64,000 nucleotides of DNA, from IMG/VR virus record IMGVR_UViG_3300005617_000028, positions 62,001-126,000 of that record. One strand, 5' to 3'. Shown one piece after another: positions 8,177 to 16,204 of the stretch. Within the stretch, counting starts at the first letter, position 1. Every line of letters starts with the position of its first letter. A model generated the notes under the pieces. It made no database searches. It was not told where the DNA came from and saw only the letters and a program-made list of their open reading frames with translations. This DNA is from a virus. The position numbers were made by a program, and so were the translations under genes.

Positions 8177-9301
8177 GTGTCGACAACTGCTGAACAGATC
8201 ACCTCGGAGAAGATGCGCGCCAAACTCCATCCGTTGTCCTACGTCCGGGAAGCGCTGGCCCGCACCGAACCGCTGGCCACCTACGCCTTTTCTGTCGGAA
8301 AAGAGGTCCGCTTCCGCATCCAGCCCGGCTGGCACCACGGGGTGGAGGCCAAAGACGGCCACGAGCTGGTGGACGCCTATCTGCGCATCGGGTCCGGCTC
8401 GGCCGGCAACGAATTTCGTCTCACCAAGGATTCGCTCCTGGAGGCCACCAGCCTGTGCGGGCTCGGCAAGGGGTACGCCTCACGGTGTCCGGCCGAGCTG
8501 GTGGAGCCCCACCTGAACTACTGGTTCCGGGAGGGTCTGGGCGGGCGCCCCATCCGCGACTTCCAACTCCTGGTGGCCGGCGACGCCGGGGCGGCCATCA
8601 CCCGGGCCAGCATCCAACCGTTTTCGAATGTCCGCCTCGTCGACCAGGCCCTGGCCGGTATCGCCGCCAAGTACGGCGAGTCGGAGGTACTGGTCGACTA
8701 CAAATTCAGCCACTCCCTGCGCCGCACCCACGTCCGGCTCATCGTGCCCGAACAGCAGCGGGTCATCCAGCGCACCGGTACCGCCGCCGACGCCTGGTCG
8801 CTGGGCATCCAACTCAACAACAGCCTGATCGGGGCGGAGAGCACCAGCATCTCCGGCTACCTGTTCCGCTGGTTCTGCACCAACGGCGCCACCGACACGA
8901 TGGCCACCTCCGGCGTCTACAGCCGCCGCGGAGCCGGCCGGGAGCAGGAAGTGTACGAGTGGGCCCGCGCCGCCGTAGACGACGTTCTGGGCGGTCTGGA
9001 GCCGGCCCTGGACAACGTACAGGCGATGGTGGACATCCCGATTGAAGGCGAAGCCAACCAGGTCCTCCGCGACGTGTTCCAGCACTACCGCACCCCGCTG
9101 CCCGAGCGGGCCCGCATCATCGAACGCATGGTGGAGGCCGGGGAACTGACCATGTACTCGGTGATGGCCGCTATCACCGAGGTCGCCAACGACCCGAGCA
9201 TGAGCCCCGCCCACGTGGACGGTCTGCTCCGGATGGGCGGCGACTTGCCGCACGCGGCCACCTCCCGGTGCACCGCATGCCGCCGGCTGCTGCCTCACTG
9301 A
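8177..9301 (+). CDS. DUF932-family protein
   Basis: 374 residues from a GTG with AGGGAAA upstream. It shows the features of the DUF932 (DUF945) family: SYVREALARTEPL at the start, VRLIVPE mid-protein and a GYLFRWFCTNGATD segment like the family's 'R.(V/I)C.NG' motif. The last 15 residues add CTACRRLLPH, a possible metal site. The role of the family is not established. A second, more diverged member lies at 21814-22836. Confidence 0.75.
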   Translation: MSTTAEQITSEKMRAKLHPLSYVREALARTEPLATYAFSVGKEVRFRIQPGWHHGVEAKDGHELVDAYLRIGSGSAGNEFRLTKDSLLEATSLCGLGKGYASRCPAELVEPHLNYWFREGLGGRPIRDFQLLVAGDAGAAITRASIQPFSNVRLVDQALAGIAAKYGESEVLVDYKFSHSLRRTHVRLIVPEQQRVIQRTGTAADAWSLGIQLNNSLIGAESTSISGYLFRWFCTNGATDTMATSGVYSRRGAGREQEVYEWARAAVDDVLGGLEPALDNVQAMVDIPIEGEANQVLRDVFQHYRTPLPERARIIERMVEAGELTMYSVMAAITEVANDPSMSPAHVDGLLRMGGDLPHAATSRCTACRRLLPH

Positions 9302-9308
9302 GCCCCCG

Positions 9309-9533
9309 GTGAGTCACCTTCTGCGGTATGACCGCGTCATCGGCGAAATCTGCGTCGGCCCGGTCAACGACCGGCCGGCCAACGTGGGCCTGATCCTGAT
9401 GACCCGCCGCCGTATCGGCGGCCTACCCATCACCAGCGGCGGCGCCTGGTTCGAACTCAACCCCACCGAGGCCCGCGAACTGGGCGCCTACCTGGTCCGG
9501 GCCGCCGACGAAGCGGAAGCGGTGCAACCATGA
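9309..9533 (+). CDS. Small unknown protein
   Basis: 74 residues from a GTG 7 bases after the DUF932 gene; its stop overlaps the next ATG. The sequence ICVGPVNDRPANVGLI and then GAWFELNPTEARELGAYLVRAA suggests a small alpha/beta fold ending in an amphipathic helix. No recognised family. Confidence 0.68.
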   Translation: MSHLLRYDRVIGEICVGPVNDRPANVGLILMTRRRIGGLPITSGGAWFELNPTEARELGAYLVRAADEAEAVQP

Positions 9534-9889
9534 TCGAAGTAAACGCCGAACAGCGCTACCGGGAACACGTAGCCGAGGTGGAACGGCACTGGGCCACCGT
9601 GTTACGGCGCAAAGCCATCCACGAAGCCACCGTGACGGCCCAGTACCGGCGCCGGCTACCCACCATCAAAGGCACCAAGCCCGAACAGGTCATTGACGGA
9701 CTGTGCGCCGGGGACACCCAGATCCGCGACGCCAAATCCGGTATCGACCGCAACCAGCGCCTGGCGCTCATGTACGGCATCGGCGCCCTACTGGATCGGC
9801 TGCCACCACTGGACAGCTACCAGCCGGGACGAGTGGGGCACCGTGTGCTCACATGGGACTCAGACGAAACGGTGCGGGACATACCGTGA
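9530..9889 (+). CDS. Unknown protein, helical
   Basis: 119 residues; the ATG overlaps the previous stop and its own stop overlaps the next GTG. The N-terminal half is a charged helix (EQRYREHVAEVERHWATVLRRK) and the rest includes GDTQIRDAKSGIDRNQRLAL. No motif identifies it. Part of a tightly overlapping run with its neighbours. Confidence 0.68.
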   Translation: MIEVNAEQRYREHVAEVERHWATVLRRKAIHEATVTAQYRRRLPTIKGTKPEQVIDGLCAGDTQIRDAKSGIDRNQRLALMYGIGALLDRLPPLDSYQPGRVGHRVLTWDSDETVRDIP

Positions 9890-10143
9890 CCGAGACCGAG
9901 ACGCTGTCGTCGTTCGAGATGTGCACCACACCGTGCCGGCGGCGCTGCCACGTGGCCCGCACCGTCAGCCTCAACCGGGCCAAGGACCGACAGGGCCGCC
10001 GTGGCTCCACCCTCTGTGGCCAGTACGCGATAGACGAAGAGTGGGCCAACTCACCACCCGGTCGACGGCTCGTTGTGGTGGTGGCGTTGCCACCGTGTCG
10101 CACGTGCATGCGTGTGGTGCGGACCCGCACCCACGCCCCCTGA
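9886..10143 (+). CDS. Small cysteine-containing protein
   Basis: 85 residues from a GTG overlapping the preceding stop. Cysteines at the N-terminus (MCTTPCRRRCH), one in the middle (STLCGQY) and a pair near the end (PPCRTC) suggest zinc binding. Very basic ending. The longer open frame upstream is a shadow of the previous gene. Function unknown. Confidence 0.58.
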   Translation: MTETETLSSFEMCTTPCRRRCHVARTVSLNRAKDRQGRRGSTLCGQYAIDEEWANSPPGRRLVVVVALPPCRTCMRVVRTRTHAP

Positions 10144-10211
10144 ACAGCGGTTGTGCTGCACCGACCGCGCGTGTCATGGTCATGGGGACAGCGACTATGG
10201 AGGTTCGAGTC

Positions 10212-10541
10212 ATGATCAGTCAACGCACGCCGCACCCCTCAGAACGCAACCCCTGGCCGGGGCACAACGTACCGGTACCCGTCCGCATCGACGGCAAACG
10301 GGTCCTCTCCGCCATCAAGCTGCTGCCCGCGCCGCGCCAGCCCGCCCACCAGTGGATGGTGGTCACCGAATTCCCCGGGGCCCTGTTCAACCTGCTGCGC
10401 GTGACCTACCGCGACGACCTGTACCAGGTTGCCGACAGCGTCGGTCCGATCGAGTCCTACTCGCAGGCGGTTGCCTGGATGATCCGGGTGGCCCAGTCCC
10501 ACGGAACACCCGCGCAGCTCACCGATTCGACCACGTCATGA
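10212..10541 (+). CDS. Small unknown protein with start-associated hairpin
   Basis: 109 residues from ATG 10212. A GGAGG ribosome site lies in the loop of a short hairpin whose arms GACT (10193-10196) and AGTC (10208-10211) end exactly at the start codon, the first example of the element described in the findings. The protein contains VPVRIDGKRVLSAIKLLPA and WMVVTEFPGALFNLLRVTYRDD, probably beta-rich. Its stop overlaps the next ATG. Function unknown. Confidence 0.68.
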   Translation: MISQRTPHPSERNPWPGHNVPVPVRIDGKRVLSAIKLLPAPRQPAHQWMVVTEFPGALFNLLRVTYRDDLYQVADSVGPIESYSQAVAWMIRVAQSHGTPAQLTDSTTS

Positions 10542-10939
10542 CCGCCACCCTGGACAGCATCGTGGTGCAACGCGGCGGCGTGTCCTACCAGGTCGACATC
10601 GTCCCCGATTCCTTCACCCACCCCCGCGACTTCGACGACCACCGCTACACCCCGGCCGATGAAGCCAACTACGGGGACGGCTGGCAGTTCGTGTCGGTGT
10701 CGGTCACCCCGGTCGGACATCACCTGTGCGCCGACTTCGATGGAATCGAATACGGGCAGAGCCTGCGCTGGCAGGTGAGTACCGCAGACCTGATCGAGCG
10801 CGCCGACGCCGAAAACTGGTTCGAGGAGGCCCATGCCAAGCTGATCACCGCTACCACCAAGAACCGGTCACGGTGGCTACAGGGCATACGCCGTCTTGTG
10901 GCGGCTGGCCGTAGGGCGCTCGTCAGTATCGTCCGCTGA
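10538..10939 (+). CDS. Unknown protein
   Basis: 133 residues from an ATG overlapping the previous stop. The N-terminal two-thirds looks beta-rich (QRGGVSYQVDIVPDSFTHP, GWQFVSVSVTPVG). The C-terminus is a basic helix (KNRSRWLQGIRRLVAAGRRALVSIV). Co-translated with the gene before it. No family recognised. Confidence 0.65.
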   Translation: MTATLDSIVVQRGGVSYQVDIVPDSFTHPRDFDDHRYTPADEANYGDGWQFVSVSVTPVGHHLCADFDGIEYGQSLRWQVSTADLIERADAENWFEEAHAKLITATTKNRSRWLQGIRRLVAAGRRALVSIVR

Positions 10940-10979
10940 GCGTGGCCACTGTCGACTGTGGACAACGGGGGAGACGACC

Positions 10980-11186
10980 ATGGCAACCAAGATCACCGTC
11001 ACCGACCGGCCGTGTCCGGACGCTGAACAGCACACCGTGGGCCCGCCCGGATACCTCGCATTCTTCGAGTGGGCCGCGCTCATGAACAAGACGCACCGCC
11101 AGTGCAAATGCTCCGGCTGCGGCTGCTGGATGATCTGGCGGCCACGGCGTGCCACCACGGAGCCACAAGACATCAATGTAAGCTGA
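10980..11186 (+). CDS. Small zinc-binding-type protein
   Basis: 68 residues from ATG 10980 with GGGGGAGA 5-12 bases upstream. A cluster HRQCKCSGCGCWMIW near residue 43, with an earlier RPCPD, could bind one zinc ion. The start further upstream in the open frame lacks a ribosome site. Function unknown. Confidence 0.62.
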   Translation: MATKITVTDRPCPDAEQHTVGPPGYLAFFEWAALMNKTHRQCKCSGCGCWMIWRPRRATTEPQDINVS

Positions 11187-11217
11187 CCTAGCCGCAACGA
11201 CTACGGGAGTTTGAGTC

Positions 11218-11571
11218 ATGACCGATTCACTGTTTCAGGAACCTGCCGCCGCCGGACCGCCCGAGCCCCCGCGTCTGCGGGGCCGTATGAAACGCCGTTT
11301 CGGGAAGGGCAACGTCTACACCGAGGTGGAGATGGCCGGTCGTCACAAGGCCCTGGAGAAGCAGGGGCGCCACTGCGACGCCAACTCCGGCCGCTGTCTG
11401 CAGGCCGCCACCAGGGCCCTGGAGGTGGTGGAGCTGGACAGCGTCACGGGTGAGCCACACGCCGAACGCGGCGAGCAGCGACGGGTACAGGTGTGCAGTC
11501 AGCACGCACCGATCTACACGCGCAGCTCCCGCTTCCGGGTGATCTCGGAGGAGCGCATCTCCGCGTCCTGA
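11218..11571 (+). CDS. Small unknown protein
   Basis: 117 residues from ATG 11218. The start is framed by the hairpin arms GACT (11199-11202) and AGTC (11214-11217), with GGGAG in the loop. Contains MKRRFGKGNVYTEVEMAGRHKALEKQGRHC and later VQVCSQHAPIYTR. Four cysteines are scattered. A hairpin terminator follows. Function unknown. Confidence 0.65.
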   Translation: MTDSLFQEPAAAGPPEPPRLRGRMKRRFGKGNVYTEVEMAGRHKALEKQGRHCDANSGRCLQAATRALEVVELDSVTGEPHAERGEQRRVQVCSQHAPIYTRSSRFRVISEERISAS

Positions 11572-11574
11572 AAA

Positions 11575-11616
11575 GTCGGCGGCCCCTCCTGGTAGACACG
11601 GGGTGGGGCCGCCGAC
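11575..11616 (+). terminator. Hairpin terminator
   Basis: A perfect 12-bp GC-rich stem (GTCGGCGGCCCC, 11575-11586, with 11605-11616) and an 18-base loop, starting 4 bases after a stop codon. It separates the replication block from the accessory genes. There is no T tract. Confidence 0.65.
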
Positions 11617-11633
11617 CTGTAGGGAGAACCGTC

Positions 11634-12191
11634 GTGACCGCAAACAACCTGTCCGTGTCCCAGGTGACGCTGGACGCCGTACAAGCCACCGCTGTGGTGG
11701 ACCGTCACGTGCATCAGATTGACATCGGCGCCCTGGCCATCCCTGAACAGATTCAGGCTCTCCGCGCGGCGTTCACCAGGGTGAGCGACGCGGGTACGGC
11801 CGGTGGTAGCAGCCAACAGTACCTACAGGCACTGCTGACTCTCGCTACGCGGGCCCTGCTGGCCGCCGAAGCCGGGGAGAACAGCGCAGCCACGGTAGAC
11901 ACGGAAGCCGCCGCACCGACTGAGATACCGCCGGACCCGTATGTCGTGAGCCACCCCGTCTTTGTCCGCAAGCTCGTCGACGCCGCGCTCCAACTGTTGC
12001 TGGCCGAACGCGCGTGCCTTTCTTCCCACCCTGATCCACAGACCGAACGTGCCACGGTGTCTCTGTGCCTGACCGCGCTGGATCTGGTCGCGGAGGTGGA
12101 CCAGCTTCCCCGCGCCGCCCAGCCTGTCGGCTGGCGCCGGTCACACGCCCGCCCGCCAGTAGATTTACGTACACCGAGGGACTTGACTTAA
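11634..12191 (+). CDS. Unknown protein, helical
   Basis: 185 residues from a GTG with AGGGAGAA 6-13 bases upstream. The upstream part of the open frame crosses a terminator and is excluded. Helical and hydrophobic stretches (YLQALLTLATRALLAAEAGE; LVDAALQLLLAERACL) suggest a helical bundle rather than membrane segments. The end of the gene contains the first recurrent class A promoter. Function unknown. Confidence 0.62.
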   Translation: MTANNLSVSQVTLDAVQATAVVDRHVHQIDIGALAIPEQIQALRAAFTRVSDAGTAGGSSQQYLQALLTLATRALLAAEAGENSAATVDTEAAAPTEIPPDPYVVSHPVFVRKLVDAALQLLLAERACLSSHPDPQTERATVSLCLTALDLVAEVDQLPRAAQPVGWRRSHARPPVDLRTPRDLT

Positions 12192-12212
12192 GTATGGTCG
12201 CCGCGTTACCAT
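12183..12212 (+). promoter_or_regulatory. Class A promoter
   Basis: TTGACT (12183-12188), 18-base spacer, TACCAT (12207-12212). It is the first of eight promoters with an 18-base spacer and conserved bases just after the -35. It should drive the gene at 12251. It overlaps the last codons of the preceding gene. Confidence 0.65.
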
Positions 12213-12250
12213 TCCCTGGCCAGGTTGGCTGAGCCGTGGAGGGAGTTCCA

Positions 12251-12703
12251 ATGACCGAGGTCCGCGTTCTTGGCCAGCAGGCAAGGAAGCTCATCGCTGA
12301 GTGCGGTGCCGAGCTGGACGACAATTCCCAGCACGCGCAGCAGCTTGTGGGGTGTGTCATCGCGCCGAGTGGAATCCGGTTCAAAGCCTCGGGCTGCCAC
12401 ACCATCGCCATGAACTACCTGACCGATCGTGCCGCCGGCTGGCGTGCGCTGCTGGCGGACCTGCGCGCGGGCGTGGAGCCATGCGACACACCAGAATGTG
12501 AAATGTGCGACGGCGTTGACCCGGGTAGCGCTGCGCTGCCGGTGGCCGGGCCGGCGAGCCCCACCCGCCGCCGCTACCGCCACGCGCGGTACCACCGGTC
12601 CCGTCCGGACACCACAGCCGTGTGTCCGGACCCAGAGAACTGCCCGCACCCCGGCGCGGTATCCGGCGACTCTTGCGAATGCTGCGGCGCGATCATCCCT
12701 TGA
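12251..12703 (+). CDS. Unknown protein with two C-terminal cysteine clusters
   Basis: 150 residues from ATG 12251 with a strong GGAGGGAG site 6-13 bases upstream. The first 80 residues are helical (FKASGCHTIAMNYLTDRAAGW). Then come CDTPECEMCDG and, at the very end, CPDPENCPHPG and DSCECCGAIIP. These cysteine groups probably bind one or two zinc ions. Between them is a basic linker. Function unknown. Confidence 0.66.
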   Translation: MTEVRVLGQQARKLIAECGAELDDNSQHAQQLVGCVIAPSGIRFKASGCHTIAMNYLTDRAAGWRALLADLRAGVEPCDTPECEMCDGVDPGSAALPVAGPASPTRRRYRHARYHRSRPDTTAVCPDPENCPHPGAVSGDSCECCGAIIP

Positions 12704-12747
12704 CTTCCGCCACCCGGACAAGGTAGGTTCTGTCTACCAGATAGACA
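12700..12747 (+). promoter_or_regulatory. Class B promoter with 17-bp palindromic operator
   Basis: TTGACT (12700-12705), 18-base spacer, TAGGTT (12724-12729), then the palindrome TGTCTACCAGATAGACA (12731-12747), which covers the expected transcription start. A regulator bound there would block initiation. It serves the gene run beginning at 12782. Confidence 0.8.
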
Positions 12748-12781
12748 CCACCGCAACGCAAGGCTTAGGAAAGGTCGGGCC

Positions 12782-13027
12782 ATGAGCGCAACACCCACCG
12801 CGGACGCTCCCAGCGAGGAGCAGACCTGGACCTTCTTCGGGTTCTGGGAGAACGACCGCATCGTCGTACAGTTCGAGACGCCCGGCGAGGTGGACGACGA
12901 CCGCGAAGACGATGGGACACACGAGCAGGGTCTGTGGGCCGCATCCGGCTCTGGCCCGACCATGGAAGAGGCACAGCGGCTCGTCGTTGCGGAGTACGAA
13001 GACGCCGAAGACGAGGACCTGTCATGA
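12782..13027 (+). CDS. Small acidic protein
   Basis: 81 residues from ATG 12782, preceded by the start-associated hairpin (GGCT 12762-12765, GGCC 12778-12781). Strongly acidic throughout (EVDDDREDDGTHE; EYEDAEDEDLS), with an aromatic start TWTFFGFWENDRIVVQFE. Such charge can mimic DNA, but there is no direct evidence. First gene of a three-gene run with ATGA overlaps. Confidence 0.65.
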   Translation: MSATPTADAPSEEQTWTFFGFWENDRIVVQFETPGEVDDDREDDGTHEQGLWAASGSGPTMEEAQRLVVAEYEDAEDEDLS

Positions 13028-13275
13028 GCGCCGCTGTCATGCATCCTTACCCAGACACGCTCGCGAAAGCACGAAAGGTAGGAGCGAGTAAGGCCAATGA
13101 TGTTGAGCTGCTGGCGCTCTACTGCGCCGATGTTCTACAGATCATTGTCGGGGCGGTGTCACCTCGACTTGTGTTTGAGGCCGCCCAGCAAAGAGGCATG
13201 ACCGCCCTCGATCTCGCAGCGCTCACACTCTCTGACCCCGCCGCCGTGTCCGAACTGCAATGGGACCTGTCATGA
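13024..13275 (+). CDS. Small unknown protein
   Basis: 83 residues; the ATG overlaps the previous stop. Helical (NDVELLALYCADVLQIIVGAVS and FEAAQQRGMTALDLAAL). Its start lies in a 21-bp sequence repeated exactly at the start of the next gene (13015-13035 and 13263-13283), so both proteins begin MSAA. Confidence 0.62.
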   Translation: MSAAVMHPYPDTLAKARKVGASKANDVELLALYCADVLQIIVGAVSPRLVFEAAQQRGMTALDLAALTLSDPAAVSELQWDLS

Positions 13276-13439
13276 GCGCCGCTAGCGACCTGCGCCGGGC
13301 CGAGGCCGTCCTGACTGAGCTGCTGGCCACCTACGCCAAGCACGGCTGCACCCCGGCCGAGACGGAGGACATGGAATCCGTTGTCAAGGCGCGCCGTAAC
13401 GTCGAATTCCTACGGGGCCGGAAGGGGGGCCGAAGGTGA
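13272..13439 (+). CDS. Very small unknown protein
   Basis: 55 residues from ATG 13272, overlapping the previous stop. A short helix-turn-helix-like layout (LRRAEAVLTELLATYAKHG, then TEDMESVVKARRNVEFLRG) ends in a basic tail. Third gene of the class B operon from 12782. Function unknown. Confidence 0.58.
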   Translation: MSAASDLRRAEAVLTELLATYAKHGCTPAETEDMESVVKARRNVEFLRGRKGGRR

Positions 13440-13470
13440 CCGCGAATGTACGCCGGGCTGCCGGGAACTC

Positions 13471-13518
13471 TTGACTTCCGTCACCGGGACAAGGTAGGTT
13501 CTGTCTACGAGATAGACA
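13471..13518 (+). promoter_or_regulatory. Class B promoter with palindromic operator
   Basis: TTGACT (13471-13476), 18-base spacer, TAGGTT (13495-13500), palindrome TGTCTACGAGATAGACA (13502-13518). Almost identical to the promoter at 12700 over the whole element. Serves the gene at 13552. Confidence 0.8.
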
Positions 13519-13551
13519 CCACCGAAATACCAGGCTAGGAAAGGTCGAGCC

Positions 13552-13944
13552 ATGAACGGAAACAGAGAACAGGTCATGACCACCGGTGCCGAATACGCTA
13601 GCTTGCCCGCAGACGAGCGCGAGGCTTTGCTGATGCGGCAACACGGCGAAGCGAGAACCGCCAGCCAGCGGTACGCCGCGCTGCTCGTGCTGGAGGCCGG
13701 GGTAAAGGCCCGCGAATTTCTGCCCTCGGTTACGAAGCTGGCTTTCCGGTTGGGTGATGGAGGGTCAGTGGTCACGCTGCTCACCGCCTACGGGGTCGGC
13801 GGGGAGGTTCTGTGGGACCTCGATGTGGATGAAGAGTGGCCCGACGAAAGCCAGGTCGCCGACAACCTGGAGGCGGCCTATGACGCGGATGTCAGGTGCT
13901 TTAAGCGTGACGGTGACCTGCATTGCATCACCGTCGACTGGTGA
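13552..13944 (+). CDS. Unknown protein
   Basis: 130 residues from ATG 13552, framed by hairpin arms GGCT (13533-13536) and AGCC (13548-13551) with AGGAAAGG in the loop. N-terminal half helical (YASLPADEREALLMRQHGE), C-terminal half acidic (LWDLDVDEEWPDESQVADNL). A later ATG (codon 9) is possible but lies further from the ribosome site. Function unknown. Confidence 0.66.
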   Translation: MNGNREQVMTTGAEYASLPADEREALLMRQHGEARTASQRYAALLVLEAGVKAREFLPSVTKLAFRLGDGGSVVTLLTAYGVGGEVLWDLDVDEEWPDESQVADNLEAAYDADVRCFKRDGDLHCITVDW

Positions 13945-13997
13945 CACCATCCCGTCACTCGTGTACGCAGTTTCTGACTAAGGAGTTTCGAGTCATC

Positions 13998-14723
13998 ATG
14001 AGTAATGTCAACCCGCCCAGCTACACCTTTGAGGAGCCGATCGGCACGATCCGTGTCGACGTGCTCACCGCCGAGGAGAACGACAGTCGTCGGCTCGCGC
14101 CGGAGCTTCAACCGCGTATCCGTGTGGACGCGACGCTGACCGTTCGCGGTGTGGCTTACCGCGTCTTCGCCAAATACCGGTGGGAGCGGACCGGTCACGC
14201 GGTCTATTCCCACGGCAATCCGACCGGCGCCCATACTTATTGGCAGGAGATCGACAGTCAGTACACCCGTGTCGACTCCGGTAAGCGGCCTGACTACAGC
14301 ACACCTACTTACCGCACTCTGTACGACACAGTGTGGCGCGTGCTCGGCCGGCTGGTCGCCGACCATCCCGAGTGGCAGCATGCCTCTCTGGTGGCCCGGC
14401 TGCGGAAGTTGGCCGCTGAGTCTGAGCAGACCGCTGCATCGGCCCGGTACCAGTGGATGGAAGCCACCACCAGGGCGGCCGCGCTGCGCGGCGAGCTGGC
14501 CACCGCCCTACTCGACCACAGTGCCGGGGTCAGCGGTGTGTGTCAGCACTGCGACCAACCAGTACGGCTGTCGGTCGACCCGTCGGTTCCCTGGGTGCAC
14601 ACGCAGACTGGTAACGGTTACTGCGACGTGTACGTACCCGTAGATGCGGTCATGTTGGCCGGCACGTCCGGCCGTACCGAGGCCAGCCCGTTGGCACAGA
14701 GCATTCAGGGAGAGCAGTCATGA
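13998..14723 (+). CDS. Unknown protein with C-terminal zinc-binding motif
   Basis: 241 residues from ATG 13998. The start is preceded by the GACT/AGTC form of the hairpin (13975-13978, 13991-13994) with AAGGAG in the loop. The first 90 residues look beta-rich (GTIRVDVLTAEEND). A helical segment (VARLRKLAAESEQTAASARY) follows. Near the end GVCQHCDQPVRLS...PWVHTQTGNGYCDV gives a CxxC...H...C pattern. Its stop overlaps the next start. Function unknown. Confidence 0.68.
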   Translation: MSNVNPPSYTFEEPIGTIRVDVLTAEENDSRRLAPELQPRIRVDATLTVRGVAYRVFAKYRWERTGHAVYSHGNPTGAHTYWQEIDSQYTRVDSGKRPDYSTPTYRTLYDTVWRVLGRLVADHPEWQHASLVARLRKLAAESEQTAASARYQWMEATTRAAALRGELATALLDHSAGVSGVCQHCDQPVRLSVDPSVPWVHTQTGNGYCDVYVPVDAVMLAGTSGRTEASPLAQSIQGEQS

Positions 14724-14863
14724 CAGTCCGAGGCGTGTTCCTGGTAGGGCTGACCGTTGCGGTCGGCGGGCTGGGCCTGGTCTTCTTCCCGCCCCTGGTC
14801 GTGGTCCTCATCGTGGCGCTCTGCCTGAGCCGGTTACGCCGGACCGCCAAGACTGGCAGTTGA
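14720..14863 (+). CDS. Small membrane protein
   Basis: 47 residues from ATG 14720, overlapping the previous stop. Almost all of residues 4-36 is hydrophobic (VFLVGLTVAVGGLGLVFFPP then LVVVLIVALCL), followed by SRLRRTAKTGS. This fits two short membrane helices with a basic tail on the inner side. Its stop codon overlaps the -35 of the next promoter. Function unknown. Confidence 0.6.
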   Translation: MTVRGVFLVGLTVAVGGLGLVFFPPLVVVLIVALCLSRLRRTAKTGS

Positions 14864-14907
14864 CAGGGCACCTGACCAGCGACTATGTTCTGTCTACGAG
14901 CTAGACA
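14860..14907 (+). promoter_or_regulatory. Class B promoter with palindromic operator
   Basis: TTGACA (14860-14865), 18-base spacer, TATGTT (14884-14889), palindrome TGTCTACGAGCTAGACA (14891-14907). The -35 begins inside the stop codon of the preceding gene. It serves the three genes 14954-15896. In the leader the GGCT/AGCC arms (from about 14922) have moved away from the start codon. Confidence 0.8.
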
Positions 14908-14953
14908 CCCCGCCGAAGGCTAAGCACCTTCCAGCCACATAAGGACGGACATC

Positions 14954-15208
14954 ATGGTAGTCATCACTGCCCGCACCGATCTCGCGCCTCTCACCGGCGT
15001 ACGGGTGCGCATCCAGAACACAGTGCGCGGTGAGCGGTTCACGCGCTACGGCGTGTTCACGGAGTTGTGGCACAGCGACGGCGCCCGGACCGGCATGGGC
15101 CCCCACGCTGGTGGCTACCTCACCGAGGAGCCGCACGGTTCCTGCCGGGGCGGCAATACGGCGTTCTGCCTGGACTACAACGACTCCACTGTGGAGGTTG
15201 CGCGATGA
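14954..15208 (+). CDS. Small unknown protein
   Basis: 84 residues from ATG 14954 with AAGGACGG upstream. Probably beta-rich (TGVRVRIQNTVRGERFTRYG, GNTAFCLDYNDSTVEVA). Its stop overlaps the next ATG. Function unknown. Confidence 0.66.
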   Translation: MVVITARTDLAPLTGVRVRIQNTVRGERFTRYGVFTELWHSDGARTGMGPHAGGYLTEEPHGSCRGGNTAFCLDYNDSTVEVAR

Positions 15209-15684
15209 GCGCGGTCGGGAGTCGGGTTCGTCTGCTCGCCTGGGGCTCGGACGAGGCACTGCGGGAAGACAGCGTGCCGCACGGCACCGAAGGCACCGTG
15301 GTCGCGGTAGAAGACGACGTCAACATGATTCACGTCCGGTGGGACACCGGCCTAGAGCTGGGGCTGATCCCCGAACACGACCGGTGGGAAGAGGTGGCAC
15401 CTTCGGTGACCGAGGTCGACCGCATCAGCAAACGCGCTCACGTGGCCGCGCTCCGGGCCGGGAACTTCTGCTACATCTACTCCGGCTCTGACCGTACCGA
15501 GGTCGCCGAGCGCGCCCGTACGGGGGAAGTGGGGATGACCGCTGCCAACCTCGATACCGAGGTGACCTGGCTACAGCCGCAACACTTCCACGAGACCTAC
15601 CAGCGGCTCTGTGACGCGGTCGGCTACCGCAACGTATACCTGATGCCCAGTACCGAGGGGAACGGCGCGGAGGCTGGTCCGTGA
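15205..15684 (+). CDS. DUF4314-like protein
   Basis: 159 residues from an ATG overlapping the previous stop. The N-terminal 60 residues fit the DUF4314 pattern: SRVRLLAW..., HGTEGTVVAVED, MIHVRWDTGLELGLIPEHDRW. This is a small SH3-like beta barrel often found in actinophage proteins. The rest (ISKRAHVAALRAGNFCYIYS...) is not recognised. The stop overlaps the next GTG. The biochemical role of the family is not established. Confidence 0.72.
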   Translation: MSAVGSRVRLLAWGSDEALREDSVPHGTEGTVVAVEDDVNMIHVRWDTGLELGLIPEHDRWEEVAPSVTEVDRISKRAHVAALRAGNFCYIYSGSDRTEVAERARTGEVGMTAANLDTEVTWLQPQHFHETYQRLCDAVGYRNVYLMPSTEGNGAEAGP

Positions 15685-15896
15685 GCCTGTTTCCTACCCC
15701 ACAGGACTACGCAGCCAACCCGCCCGGTAGCTGGACGATACAACGGCTGACACGCCGTCTGTACGCGCTCTGCGCGAGGGACGGCCGGGTGCTGGCCACC
15801 TACCCGCGCCGTGGTGACGCGGTCCGTGACGCAGACAGGATCAGAGCACAGTACGACCAGGAGAGACGCGCGACCACCGTAGACACTCGCTCTTGA
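15681..15896 (+). CDS. Small unknown basic protein
   Basis: 71 residues from a GTG overlapping the previous stop. Strongly basic (WTIQRLTRRLYALCARDGRV; RRGDAVRDADRIRAQYDQER). Its last codons lie inside the repeated promoter cassette that follows. Function unknown. Confidence 0.6.
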   Translation: MSLFPTPQDYAANPPGSWTIQRLTRRLYALCARDGRVLATYPRRGDAVRDADRIRAQYDQERRATTVDTRS

Positions 15897-15975
15897 CTTA
15901 GGTCTACCGCCCGGTGTACCTTACGTATGTAGGCAAACGAGCGACACCAGGAGGCGCCACCATGAACGATCAGGT
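15874..15975 (+). promoter_or_regulatory. Class A promoter and leader cassette, first copy
   Basis: TTGACT (15893-15898), 18-base spacer, TACCTT (15917-15922), then a leader with AGGAGG before ATG 15962. The 102 bases 15874-15975 recur at 16205-16306 with 8 differences, all transitions, and include the first five codons of the gene. Confidence 0.8.
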
Positions 15976-16192
15976 ACCCGCCAAGGAACCGACGGTAACC
16001 GTAAGTCTTCCGCGCAGTTACAGACTAGTCATCGAGTGTGGTGCGCCGGGCGAGAACATCGATGGTGCCGTGCGGCAGGCTACCGCCTGGTTGTGCGACA
16101 GCATCGACGAGAGTGGTGAGCATGACTTGACCGTAACGGTGACCGATGAAACGGGCGAGCTTGTCGCTCAGCACCAGTATCAAGCTCATTAG
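15962..16192 (+). CDS. Small unknown protein
   Basis: 76 residues from ATG 15962 with AGGAGG about 6 bases upstream. The first five residues (MNDQV) are shared with the next gene because the whole leader is duplicated; the rest differs. Contains VTVSLPRSYRLVIECGAPG and DLTVTVTDETGELVAQHQYQ, probably beta-rich. Function unknown. Confidence 0.66.
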   Translation: MNDQVPAKEPTVTVSLPRSYRLVIECGAPGENIDGAVRQATAWLCDSIDESGEHDLTVTVTDETGELVAQHQYQAH

Positions 16193-16204
16193 GGACGCGC
16201 GTGT

